24,389 nt of DNA from CAZZEX01 sp964653285. GTDB taxonomy: Bacteria > Chloroflexota > Anaerolineae > B4-G1. The notes beneath the pieces were generated by a model. It searched no databases. It saw nothing but the letters and a program-made list of their open reading frames with translations, and was not told the origin of the DNA. Below are positions 7,162-14,019 of the stretch, piece after piece. How positions within the stretch are numbered: the stretch's first letter is position 1; each line of letters begins with the position of its first letter. The position numbers and the translations under genes are program-made. Location of the stretch: positions 1 through 24,389 of the forward strand of contig CAZZEX010000075.1 of NCBI GenBank assembly GCA_964653285.1, read 5' to 3'.

Positions 7162-7206
7162 GCCCACCCAGAGGGGTGGGCGTCGGGCCGGAGATGCTAT
7201 CTCCGG
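7162..7206 (-). promoter_or_regulatory. Two perfect hairpins filling the leader of the NYN gene
   Basis: Downstream of the promoter at 7220-7247 the minus-strand leader contains an 8-bp stem with a 3-base loop (7188-7206, CCGGAGAT arms) and then an 8-bp stem with a 4-base loop (7162-7181, GCCCACCC/GGGTGGGC). The ribosome-binding site follows about 15 bases later. Neither hairpin has a T-run after it. They may be RNA-stability or control elements. I do not recognise a known riboswitch. Confidence 0.55.
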
Positions 7207-7219
7207 GGGAGTTGTTCAT

Positions 7220-7247
7220 ATTCTAGCAGGTTACTAGATTTTGTCAA
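7220..7247 (-). promoter_or_regulatory. Consensus sigma70 promoter for the NYN gene
   Basis: On the minus strand a perfect TTGACA (7242-7247) is separated by 16 bases from TAGAAT (7220-7225). Transcription would start near 7213, giving a leader of about 78 bases that is mostly hairpins. Confidence 0.75.
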
Positions 7248-7263
7248 GCCTGAGTTGAACATT

Positions 7264-7641
7264 ATGCAGTTACTGGTGGGGCTGGACGTGGCGCATCGCA
7301 CCTGTGTCTTCAGCGCCCAAAACGGACAAGTGGCTTTCTGGTACGTGCGCTTGCGCCAGCAGGAGATGGTAGACTACCCGCTGATGGGCGTGATCAAAGT
7401 GACGCTGCCCAATCCGTCGGGGGAACCGGTGTCCAGCGAGTTGGTTGACCACCTGTCCCGGGCGCTGGTCGCCGAGCGCCACGTCATCCCCCACGGACGC
7501 GACTCGCGCTGGCACGTGCACCTCTACCCCATCTACCTGGCCAAGCAGGTCATCAAGAACGGTTTCCTGTCGCAAGAGGTCATTCGCAGCGCCATCCACT
7601 GGCCTATGCTGGAAAGACCTTTAGGGTCTCGAAGACCCTAA
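7264..7641 (+). pseudogene. C-terminal fragment, possibly of a NurA-like nuclease
   Basis: About 125 residues are open from ATG 7264 (or TTG 7255), with no ribosome-binding site and with the start lying in the divergent NYN promoter. This suggests the 5' part of the gene is missing. The sequence contains a strand segment FWYVRLRQQ, then MGVIKVTLPN, SELVDHLSRALVAERHVIP and WHVHLYPIYLAKQVIKNGF. That order (strand, proline-bearing strand, helix, then an HxYP-containing helix) resembles the end of NurA-family nucleases, the usual partner of HerA, an ATPase of which type lies at 3274-5847. The resemblance is recalled, not computed. The last residues (RPLGSRRP) and stop come from the palindromic repeat at 7614-7648, so the original C-terminus is also lost. 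Confidence 0.4.
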
Positions 7642-7648
7642 AGGTCTT
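7614..7648. repeat. 35-bp palindromic element (perfect 16-bp stem, 3-base loop)
   Basis: AAGACCTTTAGGGTCT at 7614-7629 is followed by CGA and its exact reverse complement at 7633-7648. It lies between the NurA-like fragment and the DUF1028 gene and is directly followed by a strong Shine-Dalgarno sequence AAGGAGGT (7649-7656). There is no T-run. Such palindromes look like dispersed REP-type elements. It could also act as a transcript-end or processing hairpin. Confidence 0.9.
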
Positions 7649-7741
7649 AAGGAGGTCATCCCGATGAACGGTGAAGATCATCTTCCCCAAGCCCGCGCTC
7701 AAACAGCAAGGGTGATGCCATATCGAAGGAGAAAGAGACAC

Positions 7742-8683
7742 ATGAACGAAGAATCTCCCCATCCCTCCCACCTGGCCCACACCTTCTCCATCGTCGCCCG
7801 TGACCCGCACAGTGGCGAGATGGGAGTGGCGGTGCAATCCCACTGGTTCTCGGTCGGGTCGCTGGTGGCCTGGGCCGAAGCCGGTACGGGGGTCGTGGCC
7901 ACCCAGGCACTCGCCGAGATCACCTACGGCCCGCTGGGCCTGGCGCTGATACGGGCAGGCAAGTCCGCGCTCGAAGCACTGGCGGCTCTGCTGGCGGCCG
8001 ACGAGGGGTGCGAACTGCGCCAGGTGGCGATGGTGGATGCTCAGGGCCGGGTGGCCGCCCACACCGGCGCGCGCTGCATCGCCGACGCCGGTCACGAGAC
8101 CGGTGAGGGCTTCTCCGTGCAGGCGAACATGATGGCCTGCCCCGACGTATGGCCAGCGATGGCCTGGGCCTACGGTGAAGCAGAAGGCGATGTCGCCGGG
8201 CGCATGCTGGCGGCCCTGGAGGCCGGCCAGGCCGCCGGCGGCGACGTCCGCGGGAAGCAGAGCGCGTCCATCCTCATCGTGAAATCCGCATCCACCGGCC
8301 GTCCCTGGGCCGACACGGTGATGGACCTGCGCGTGGAAGATCACCCCGAGCCGATCCGTGAACTGCGCCGGCTGGTGGGCCTGCACCGGGCCTACCAGCG
8401 CATGAACCGGGGCGATGAACTGCTGGGGGCTGGGGAAGTAGACGAGGCACTGCACGAGTACCGCGCCGCCGCCGGGATGGCACCCGAAATCGAGGAACTG
8501 CCCTTCTGGCACGCGGTCACCCTGGCCGATTTGGGACGTGTGGACGAAGCACTGCCCATCTTCCGTGACGTCTTCGCCAGGAACCCGGACTTGGCCATAC
8601 TGCTGCCCCGCCTGCCCCAGGCGGGCCTCCTGCGCAATGACCCCGAGATGCTGCGCCGTGTCCTGGCGCTGGCGAGCGGTTAA
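7742..8683 (+). CDS. DUF1028 family protein (Ntn-hydrolase-like) with C-terminal repeat region
   Basis: The 313-residue protein opens with HTFSIVARDPHSGEMGVAVQSHWFSVG, the diagnostic N-terminus of DUF1028. It keeps the family's GVVATQALAEITYGPLGL segment and the GKQSASILIVKSA region near 165-185. Residues from about 215 onward form helical TPR-like repeats (DELLGAGEVDEALHEYRAAAG, LADLGRVDEALPIFRDVFARNP). DUF1028 members have an Ntn-hydrolase fold and unknown substrates. The start at ATG 7742 is chosen because the family normally begins just before HTFSIVA and GGAG precedes it. An in-frame ATG at 7664 has a better Shine-Dalgarno sequence but would add 26 basic, unrelated residues. The gene stands alone. 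Confidence 0.88.
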   Translation: MNEESPHPSHLAHTFSIVARDPHSGEMGVAVQSHWFSVGSLVAWAEAGTGVVATQALAEITYGPLGLALIRAGKSALEALAALLAADEGCELRQVAMVDAQGRVAAHTGARCIADAGHETGEGFSVQANMMACPDVWPAMAWAYGEAEGDVAGRMLAALEAGQAAGGDVRGKQSASILIVKSASTGRPWADTVMDLRVEDHPEPIRELRRLVGLHRAYQRMNRGDELLGAGEVDEALHEYRAAAGMAPEIEELPFWHAVTLADLGRVDEALPIFRDVFARNPDLAILLPRLPQAGLLRNDPEMLRRVLALASG

Positions 8684-8737
8684 CCTAACCCCCGACTCTC
8701 TTCCCTACGAGGGATAGGGGGAGCCTCCCCTCCCCGA

Positions 8738-8975
8738 TGCGGGGGGAAAAGGCTCCCCCCCGATGCGGGGGGAAAAGGCTCCCCTCCCCGANNNNNNNNN
8801 NNNNNNNNNNNNNNNNNNNNNNNNNNNNNNNNNNNNNNNNNNNNNNNNNNNNNNNNNNNNNNNNNNNNNNNNNNNNNNNNNNNNNNNNNNNCGCGGGGGG
8901 AAAAGACTCCCCTCCCCGACGCGGGGGGAAAAGACTCCCCTCCCCGACGCGGGGGGAAAAGACTCCCCTCCCCGC
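8738..8975. repeat. GC-rich 26/28-bp tandem repeat array containing an assembly gap
   Basis: The unit is a G6 run, AAAA, GACTCCCC (or GGCTCCCC) and TCCCCGA, 28 bp long, with one 26-bp variant. Visible copies are 8738-8763 (26 bp), 8764-8791, 8892-8919, 8920-8947 and 8948-8975. Copies left of the gap read GGCTC and start TGC. Copies to the right read GACTC and start CGC. The units abut directly, without spacers. The array continues into a complementary GC-rich stretch up to the end of the inositol-phosphatase gene. Together with 8684-9000 this is the only content of the intergenic region. Confidence 0.95.
8792..8891. other. Assembly gap (100 N)
   Basis: There are exactly 100 N within the tandem array, the conventional placeholder for a gap of unknown length. 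The true number of repeat units is therefore unknown, and the two sides may be joined only by scaffolding. Confidence 0.97.
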
Positions 8976-8999
8976 ATCGGGGAGGGGCCGGGGGAGAGG

Positions 9000-9785
9000 T
9001 CAAGCACACATCACGCCCAGCAACTCCCCGTGGATCAGGCCGTTCGTCGCCAGGCAGGTTGGCAACCCCACACGATACGGCTCGCCCTCCAACGTGGTGC
9101 ATCGCCCGCCCGCCTCCGCGACGAGGAGCATTCCGGCGGCAGAATCCCAGGGCTTCAACGCCAGGTGGAAATACCCATCCAGCCACCCCGCCGCCACGTA
9201 GGCCAACGCCAGCGCCGCTGACCCCAACGCGCGCATAGTGCCACACCGTGGGGCAACCTGGTGCAGACAGGCCAACGTCCGTCCACGCACCTCGTCACTG
9301 TGGCCCCAGTCCAGACTCACCAGCGCGTGGTCCAGCCTCGCCACGTGGCTGACGTGCATCGGCGCGCCGTCGAGCCTGGCCCCGCCCCCCCGCTCGGCCA
9401 CGAACGTCTGGCCGCGCAGCGGATCGTGGATCACGCCGATGAGCGGCTTGCCTCCCTCCAGCACACCGATGGAGACGGCGAAAACGGGGACGCGGTGCGC
9501 GTAATTAGTCGTCCCATCCAGCGGGTCCACGATCCACGTATAGCCGCTGCCGGGTTTGCTGCTAACGGCGCTGCCCCCTGCCTCCTCGGAGATGATGGTG
9601 TGATGGGGGAAACGAGCGCGGATCAGATCCAGGACGATGGCCTCGGCAGCAGTGTCAGCATCGGTGACGATATCACGGTAGCCCTTGACGGTGACATTGC
9701 GGCCGGCCGGGTAGCGCTCAGCGATCACCTGACCGGCCCGCCGGGCCGCCTCGACAGCAGTCTGTAGTATCTGTTTCCTCTCCAT
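9000..9785 (-). CDS. Inositol monophosphatase family protein
   Basis: This is a 261-residue Mg-dependent phosphomonoesterase of the IMPase/FBPase-like family. The motifs are in canonical order: VTDADTAAE (about 40-48), SEEAG with metal-binding glutamates E67/E68, motif WIVDPLDGTTNYAH (84-97, metal ligands D87 and D90), and motif KPWDSAAGMLLVAEAGG (211-227, ligand D214). The likely substrate is myo-inositol-1-phosphate or a related sugar phosphate; the family also contains histidinol-phosphate and 3'-phosphoadenosine phosphatases, which the sequence alone does not exclude. The start is ATG 9785. An AGGAGG sits only 2 bases upstream, unusually close. No partner genes adjoin it, and the repeat array follows its stop. 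Confidence 0.93.
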   Translation of the reverse strand: MERKQILQTAVEAARRAGQVIAERYPAGRNVTVKGYRDIVTDADTAAEAIVLDLIRARFPHHTIISEEAGGSAVSSKPGSGYTWIVDPLDGTTNYAHRVPVFAVSIGVLEGGKPLIGVIHDPLRGQTFVAERGGGARLDGAPMHVSHVARLDHALVSLDWGHSDEVRGRTLACLHQVAPRCGTMRALGSAALALAYVAAGWLDGYFHLALKPWDSAAGMLLVAEAGGRCTTLEGEPYRVGLPTCLATNGLIHGELLGVMCA

Positions 9786-9873
9786 AGCCTCCTAAGACGC
9801 CAGGGATGACAATTACCCAGCCGGCTGCATGCACATTACCGCCAGAGACGATTGGAGCCGCTCCGATGGTAGT

Positions 9874-10365
9874 CTAGCGCATCGCCTGGAGGTAATTCCA
9901 GACAGCGATAGCAAGGATGACACCGCCAACCAGCGCAAAGATGCCGCCAAGCAGCAACCCCAACACCTGGCCGTCCCTGGCCATCGAACTACCTACCCAC
10001 GTGCCGGCCACCATGAACGATCCCCCCAGGACCATGAGCCACATGTCCTTGTGGAGGAAAGGGCGCAGCCAGTCCAGTACCGCGTCCCAGGCCAGCAAGG
10101 CTACCAGAAACACGCTCCCCCAGATGAGTGCCTCGCCGAGCAGGACAAGGGACGTCCCCCCCTCCTCAGTCGCCAGTTCCAGACCCAGGCCAAAGGGCAG
10201 GCAGCCGAACATCGCCCCCCACACCGCAGAGAAAAATGCATTCCAAACCCATCGTCTCTTGCCGCGCAGCCCGCTCCACACTCTCCGCAGGCCGTTAGCC
10301 AGCATCACCGCACCGATGACGTGAAAAACGGACAGAAAGCCGAGTATCACCAGAGGACTATCCAT
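9874..10365 (-). CDS. Small four-helix membrane protein of unknown function
   Basis: The 163-residue protein has hydrophobic segments at about 4-24, 43-62, 73-94, 106-125 and 133-158, so it spans the membrane four or five times. Basic residues between the first two spans (RRVWSGLRGKRRWVW) suggest an inside loop. No catalytic motif or known domain is recognised. The start ATG 10365 lies only 10 bases after a TATAAT -10 element, so the message would be almost leaderless, and no Shine-Dalgarno sequence is present. The gene lies 88 bases upstream of the inositol-phosphatase gene on the same strand and could be its operon partner. Confidence 0.75.
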   Translation of the reverse strand: MDSPLVILGFLSVFHVIGAVMLANGLRRVWSGLRGKRRWVWNAFFSAVWGAMFGCLPFGLGLELATEEGGTSLVLLGEALIWGSVFLVALLAWDAVLDWLRPFLHKDMWLMVLGGSFMVAGTWVGSSMARDGQVLGLLLGGIFALVGGVILAIAVWNYLQAMR

Positions 10366-10375
10366 AGCGACCCGT

Positions 10376-10405
10376 ATTATACACCGCCTCTGACCATCCG
10401 GGCAA
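10376..10405 (-). promoter_or_regulatory. Promoter giving a near-leaderless transcript
   Basis: On the minus strand a perfect TATAAT (10376-10381) with an 18-base spacer from TTGCCC (10400-10405) lies immediately before the ATG at 10365. A start site 6-7 bases after the -10 would leave a leader of about 3 bases. Confidence 0.65.
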
Positions 10406-10888
10406 GTTGTAAGCGTATAACAAGGCTGCGCTTCGACCCGACGAGCTGAATGAATGAGACTGTCAGAGGCTTTCGGGGAAGGGAGCGCCGAACACCTGCG
10501 TGATGATTGACCCGGTTCCCCTGGTTCTTATCGAGCCCCCGTGGATGACCTGTTCCATTCTCCACTCGTCACGTCTTCACTCCTTCAGGCTGGTAAGTGG
10601 GCAAGATAGACTCAGTAGACCCGATTTTGCTCGGCCTGGATCGCCAGATCCAGGTCAGAACCGGGGACTTGGCAATCCCCTTGGAGCAATTCTGGACCTG
10701 CTGGGACTGGTAGACTTGTAGGGCGATTGCATTCTCAGTTCCCTAGTTGGCGTGTCATTCTGAGCGTAGCGAAGAATTTCTCTTACGCTATGAAGAGCCG
10801 AGATTCTTCGTCGCTGCGCTCCTCAGAATGACGTTATCGTGAGGATATTGGATAGAATGTGATTGCCCTAGTAACCTTGAGATCAAGG
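10406..10888. other. Gene-free interval with palindromes
   Basis: I see no convincing gene here. The interval holds a nested inverted repeat at about 10650-10703 (GGGGA...TCCCC inside CAGGTCAGAA...TTCTGGACCTG), the 79-bp palindromic element at 10754-10832, and a small palindrome CCTTGA-GA-TCAAGG at 10875-10888 just before the next promoter. A 73-codon plus-strand frame (10500-10721) lacks a ribosome-binding site and family resemblance. Confidence 0.6.
10754..10832. repeat. REP-like palindromic element, copy 1
   Basis: The left arm reads GTCATTCTGAGCGTAGCGAA and then GAATTTCTC. The right arm, reverse complemented, reads GTCATTCTGAGGAGCGCAGC and then GACGAAGAATCTC. It is an imperfect inverted repeat with a short centre. 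The same family recurs at 23159-23250, and partial copies lie inside genes at 11870-11889 and 17245-17292. Confidence 0.85.
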
Positions 10889-10917
10889 TTGACGGCTAGT
10901 TCAGTTGATGATATGAT
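10889..10917 (+). promoter_or_regulatory. Sigma70-type promoter for the P1 peptidase gene
   Basis: TTGACG (10889-10894), a 17-base spacer and TATGAT (10912-10917) lie about 95 bases before the ATG at 11012. The palindrome CCTTGA-GA-TCAAGG (10875-10888) touches the -35 and is a possible operator. Confidence 0.6.
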
Positions 10918-11011
10918 GTAGACGTTCAACAACTCCCCAATAAATCATAATAGTTACCCAGACAGGGCTTTATCGTTGAGAGTTGAGAGTTTGTAACTGT
11001 AAAGGAGCGCA

Positions 11012-12016
11012 ATGCACAACGGTATCACCGATGTGAAGGGTATCAAGGTAGGCCACTACACCGACCGGGAGGGCATCACCGGCTGTACGGTGGTGCTTTG
11101 CGAAGGTGGGGCCGTCGGTGGCGTGGACGTGCGCGGCTCCGCGCCTGGTACCCGCGAGACCGACCTGATGCGCCCGGTGAAACTGGTGCAAGAGGTCCAC
11201 GCTGTACTACTCACCGGTGGCAGCGCTTATGGCCTGGACGCGGCGAGTGGCGTCATGCACTGGCTGGAGGAGCGCGGCGTTGGCTTTGACGTCGGCGTGG
11301 GGGTAGTGCCCATCGTGCCAGCGGCAGTGCTGTTCGACCTGACCATCGGCGACCCTCAGGCCCGTCCCGACGCCGAGGCCGGCTACCAGGCCTGCCAGTC
11401 GGCAACCGACGGTCCAGTGGCCGAAGGGAGCATCGGCGCAGGGACCGGGGCCACGGTGGGCAAGCTATTGGGACCTAAGTTTGCCACCAAGAGCGGCCTG
11501 GGCACAGCCAGCGTTAAGATCGGCCGGGGCATCGTCGTGGGAGCCATCGTCGCCGTCAACGGCTTCGGCGACGTGGTAGATCCGGACACCGGCGCGATCC
11601 TCGCCGGCACGCGCAAGCCAGTGGTCGGTGGGTTCGTGAACACCGCGAAGCGGATGCAGGGCGACCTGGGCCAGGTGATCCTCGGTTTCGCCAACACCAC
11701 GCTCGCCGTCGTAGCCACCAATGCCTACCTGACGAAAGAAGCGACCAACAAGGTAGCCCAAATGGCCCACGACGGCCTGGCGCGGAGCATCCGGCCGGCA
11801 CACACCATGCTCGATGGCGACACGATCTTTGCCCTGGCCACCGGCAAACCCCCGAAGAAGGGGAGGGGTACCCTGAGCCTGTCGAAGGGCGGGGCCGACC
11901 CCAGCGTGGTAGGTTCGGCCGCCGCCGAGGTACTGGCGCAGGCCGTGGTGCGGGCAGCACAACAGGCGCAGTCATTGGGCGGTGTCCCAGCGGCCCGCGA
12001 TCTGAAGACGTGGTAA
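11012..12016 (+). CDS. P1 family (S58, DmpA-like) self-processing aminopeptidase
   Basis: The 334-residue protein matches the DmpA/BapA-type peptidases, which cleave themselves into two chains and then hydrolyse N-terminal residues or amides. Family landmarks are the opening NGITDVKGIKVGHYTD, RGSAPGTRETDLM (41-53), LLTGGSAYGLDAASGVM (66-82), GSIGAGTGATVGKL (139-152), and FANTTLAVVATNAYLTK (227-243). The NTT at 228-230 marks the expected self-cleavage and nucleophile site. The start is ATG 11012, with AAAGGAG 4 bases upstream. Residues about 285-293 (RGTLSLSKG) are an insertion encoded by a palindromic repeat fragment, between the conserved FALATGK and the C-terminal helix (VVGSAAAEVLAQAVVRA). 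The insertion keeps the frame and lies in a loop. Physiological substrates are unknown. Confidence 0.9.
   Translation: MHNGITDVKGIKVGHYTDREGITGCTVVLCEGGAVGGVDVRGSAPGTRETDLMRPVKLVQEVHAVLLTGGSAYGLDAASGVMHWLEERGVGFDVGVGVVPIVPAAVLFDLTIGDPQARPDAEAGYQACQSATDGPVAEGSIGAGTGATVGKLLGPKFATKSGLGTASVKIGRGIVVGAIVAVNGFGDVVDPDTGAILAGTRKPVVGGFVNTAKRMQGDLGQVILGFANTTLAVVATNAYLTKEATNKVAQMAHDGLARSIRPAHTMLDGDTIFALATGKPPKKGRGTLSLSKGGADPSVVGSAAAEVLAQAVVRAAQQAQSLGGVPAARDLKTW
11870..11889. repeat. Repeat fragment inside the peptidase gene (LSLSKG insertion)
   Basis: ACCCTGAGCCTGTCGAAGGG is half of the palindrome family seen at 17245-17292 and 23159-23250. In this frame it encodes TLSLSKG, which does not fit the surrounding family sequence. 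Confidence 0.75.
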
Positions 12017-12131
12017 TCACTGTTATAGACTGTGATCCGCTGCATGGGACGTCCCTGGGACGGAGACTTCGAGCATTAGTACCCTACTGACCAAATTCTT
12101 GATCACTGTGCAAGTAAATTGAACGAGGCTC

Positions 12132-12175
12132 CTGGCGGACGACGCGTCCGCCAGCGCCGGACGACACGTCCGGCG
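12132..12175. repeat. Two adjacent perfect GC hairpins upstream of proS
   Basis: The first has arms CTGGCGGACG/CGTCCGCCAG (12132-12154, loop ACG). The second has arms CGCCGGACG/CGTCCGGCG (12155-12175, loop ACA). They are similar to each other and probably arose by duplication. They lie 65 bases before the proS start and 116 bases after the peptidase stop, so they may end the upstream transcript, structure the proS leader, or be a dispersed repeat. No T-box sequence signature was found. Confidence 0.8.
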
Positions 12176-12239
12176 CGAGCCCATTTGGTTCCGGCTTGTC
12201 TGGGTCAGGGTGGGTAATTACAAAGGGGAAATGATCACG

Positions 12240-13997
12240 ATGAAAATGAGTGAACTTTTTGGCCGGACCTTACGGAAGCCACCTGCAGATGCACAGATTG
12301 CCAGTCACCGGTTGCTTGTTCGAGCAGGGTTTATACGTCAGTTAGGGGCTGGCATCTTTAGTTATCTGCACCTGGCACGACGTTCAATGACTAAGATTGA
12401 AAATATCCTGCGTGATGAGATGAACGCTATCGGGGGGCAAGAGATCACTATGCCTGTTGTCCATCCGGCCGACTTATGGAAGGAAACTGGACGCTGGCAG
12501 CAGATAGGTTCGGAGATGGGACGCTTCCGCGACAAGAACGGTCGAGACATGGTATTGGCCATGACCCACGAAGAGATCATCGCTAACCTGGTGCGTACGG
12601 AGATTCAGTCTTACCAGCAACTACCACGCTTGCTATACCATATCCAGACGAAGTGGCGTGATGACCCTCGCCCACGTGCTGGTCTGATCCGGGTAAGAGA
12701 GTTCACTATGAAGGACAGTTACAGTCTAGATGCGGACTGGGAAGGCCTAGACGTCCAGTATCGGGTTCATTATCAAGCCTACTTTAACATCTTCCATCGC
12801 TGTGGTTTGCCTGTAGTAGCGGTCAGGTCGGATGTAGGAATGATGGGGGGAAAGATGGCCCATGAATTCATGTACCTTACCCCAATTGGAGAAGACACCT
12901 TAATTATCTGTGACGAGTGTGGGTATATGGCTAATCGTCAGATTGCCAGGTTCCAGAAGCCTGCTCCGATGGAAGAGAAGCCTAGACCGATTGAAAAAGT
13001 CGCTACGCCAGGCGTAACCACCATCGAGGGTCTGGCAGAATTCCTGGGCGTATCTGAGTCAAGAACCGCCAAAGCGGTCTTCAGAGTAGCGACAGTCACA
13101 GAGGAGCAAGAGGACGTAGAGAAATTCGTGTTCGCTGTTGTGCGCGGAGACATGGATGTAAACGAAACCAAACTGGCCAACACTGTAAAAGCCAAGTCTC
13201 TGCGTCCAGCGAGAGATGAGGAAATCCGGGATACAGGTGCCATTCCCGGATATGCTTCTCCCATAGGAATCAAGAATGTGATAGTAGTTGTAGATGACCT
13301 CATCGCCGACTCGCCCAATCTAGTGGCCGGCGCTAACGAGGAAGGCTATCACATGCTCAATGTCAATTATGGACGAGACTATCAGGCCGACATCATCGCA
13401 GATATCGCTGTAGCCGAGGATGGACATGCCTGCCCTGACTGTGGTGCTGCCATGCACTCCTCGAAGGGAGTGGAAGTTGGCAACATCTTCAAGTTGGGCA
13501 CTCGTTACTCTGAGTCTATGGGCTGTACATTCCTGGACAAAGATGGACAAGCCAAGCCAGTGATCATGGGGTCTTATGGCATTGGTGTTGGGCGTCTGTT
13601 GGCATGTGTGGCTGAAGAATACCACGATGAGCAGGGCCTCTCATGGCCAATTACCATGGCACCCTATCATGTCCATATAGTCACTTTGCAAGGCGGTGAG
13701 GAGACGGCCGAACGCTTGTATGCTGATCTACAGTCCGCAAATGTCGAGGTACTGTACGATGACCGCGACGAGAGAGCTGGCGTCAAGTTCAATGACGCTG
13801 ACCTGATAGGTATCCCCATCAGGTTGACAGTGAGCAAACGTTCACTTGAGGCCGGGGGCGTTGAGCTAAAGCTCCGTCGCAGTTCTGAACGCACCATCAT
13901 TTCACAGGGTGAAATACTGCCTCACGTTACAGGCAAGATTGAGGCTTTGCAAACGGAGATGGCCGATAAAGTGGTGCCAGTGCCTTACAATGCCTAG
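12240..13997 (+). CDS. proS: Prolyl-tRNA synthetase, bacterial type with editing domain
   Basis: This cytoplasmic enzyme charges tRNA-Pro. The 585 residues start MKMSELFGRTLRKPPADAQ, the conserved bacterial ProS beginning. In-frame GTG 12210 and ATG 12231 would add residues not expected in the family. An AAAGGGGA motif is at 12222-12229. Class II motifs are seen: motif 2 RPRAGLIRVREFTMKDSYS (144-162) and motif 3 GSYGIGVGRLLA (444-455). The YbaK-like insertion that edits mischarged alanine occupies about 250-388. Two CxxC pairs flank it (C224/C227 and C398/C401), suggesting a structural metal site. The anticodon-binding domain follows from about 473. Base composition is lower in GC (about 48-50% in sampled 60-base lines, against 70% in a line of the preceding gene), so recent transfer is possible. 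It is not obviously part of either neighbouring operon. Confidence 0.95.
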   Translation: MKMSELFGRTLRKPPADAQIASHRLLVRAGFIRQLGAGIFSYLHLARRSMTKIENILRDEMNAIGGQEITMPVVHPADLWKETGRWQQIGSEMGRFRDKNGRDMVLAMTHEEIIANLVRTEIQSYQQLPRLLYHIQTKWRDDPRPRAGLIRVREFTMKDSYSLDADWEGLDVQYRVHYQAYFNIFHRCGLPVVAVRSDVGMMGGKMAHEFMYLTPIGEDTLIICDECGYMANRQIARFQKPAPMEEKPRPIEKVATPGVTTIEGLAEFLGVSESRTAKAVFRVATVTEEQEDVEKFVFAVVRGDMDVNETKLANTVKAKSLRPARDEEIRDTGAIPGYASPIGIKNVIVVVDDLIADSPNLVAGANEEGYHMLNVNYGRDYQADIIADIAVAEDGHACPDCGAAMHSSKGVEVGNIFKLGTRYSESMGCTFLDKDGQAKPVIMGSYGIGVGRLLACVAEEYHDEQGLSWPITMAPYHVHIVTLQGGEETAERLYADLQSANVEVLYDDRDERAGVKFNDADLIGIPIRLTVSKRSLEAGGVELKLRRSSERTIISQGEILPHVTGKIEALQTEMADKVVPVPYNA

Positions 13998-14019
13998 CGA
14001 ACTCCGTTCTCCAATCACC

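Noticed and set aside
7162..7206. Intrinsic terminator between the NYN gene and the downstream fragment
   Set aside because: Neither hairpin is followed by a T-run on either strand, and both lie downstream of a strong promoter within a leader.
8738..8975. Possible CRISPR array of 28-bp repeats
   Set aside because: The units abut with no spacers and no cas genes are nearby, so it is a tandem repeat.
10500..10721. 73-codon plus-strand frame in the gene-free region
   Set aside because: It has no ribosome-binding site and no family resemblance, and part of it is an inverted repeat.
10406..10888. tRNA or other standard RNA gene in the long intergenic region
   Set aside because: No cloverleaf, anticodon arm or CCA end could be built. 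The stems belong to repeat-like palindromes.
12017..12239. T-box leader upstream of proS
   Set aside because: No T-box sequence or terminator/antiterminator pair was seen. Only two simple GC hairpins are present.
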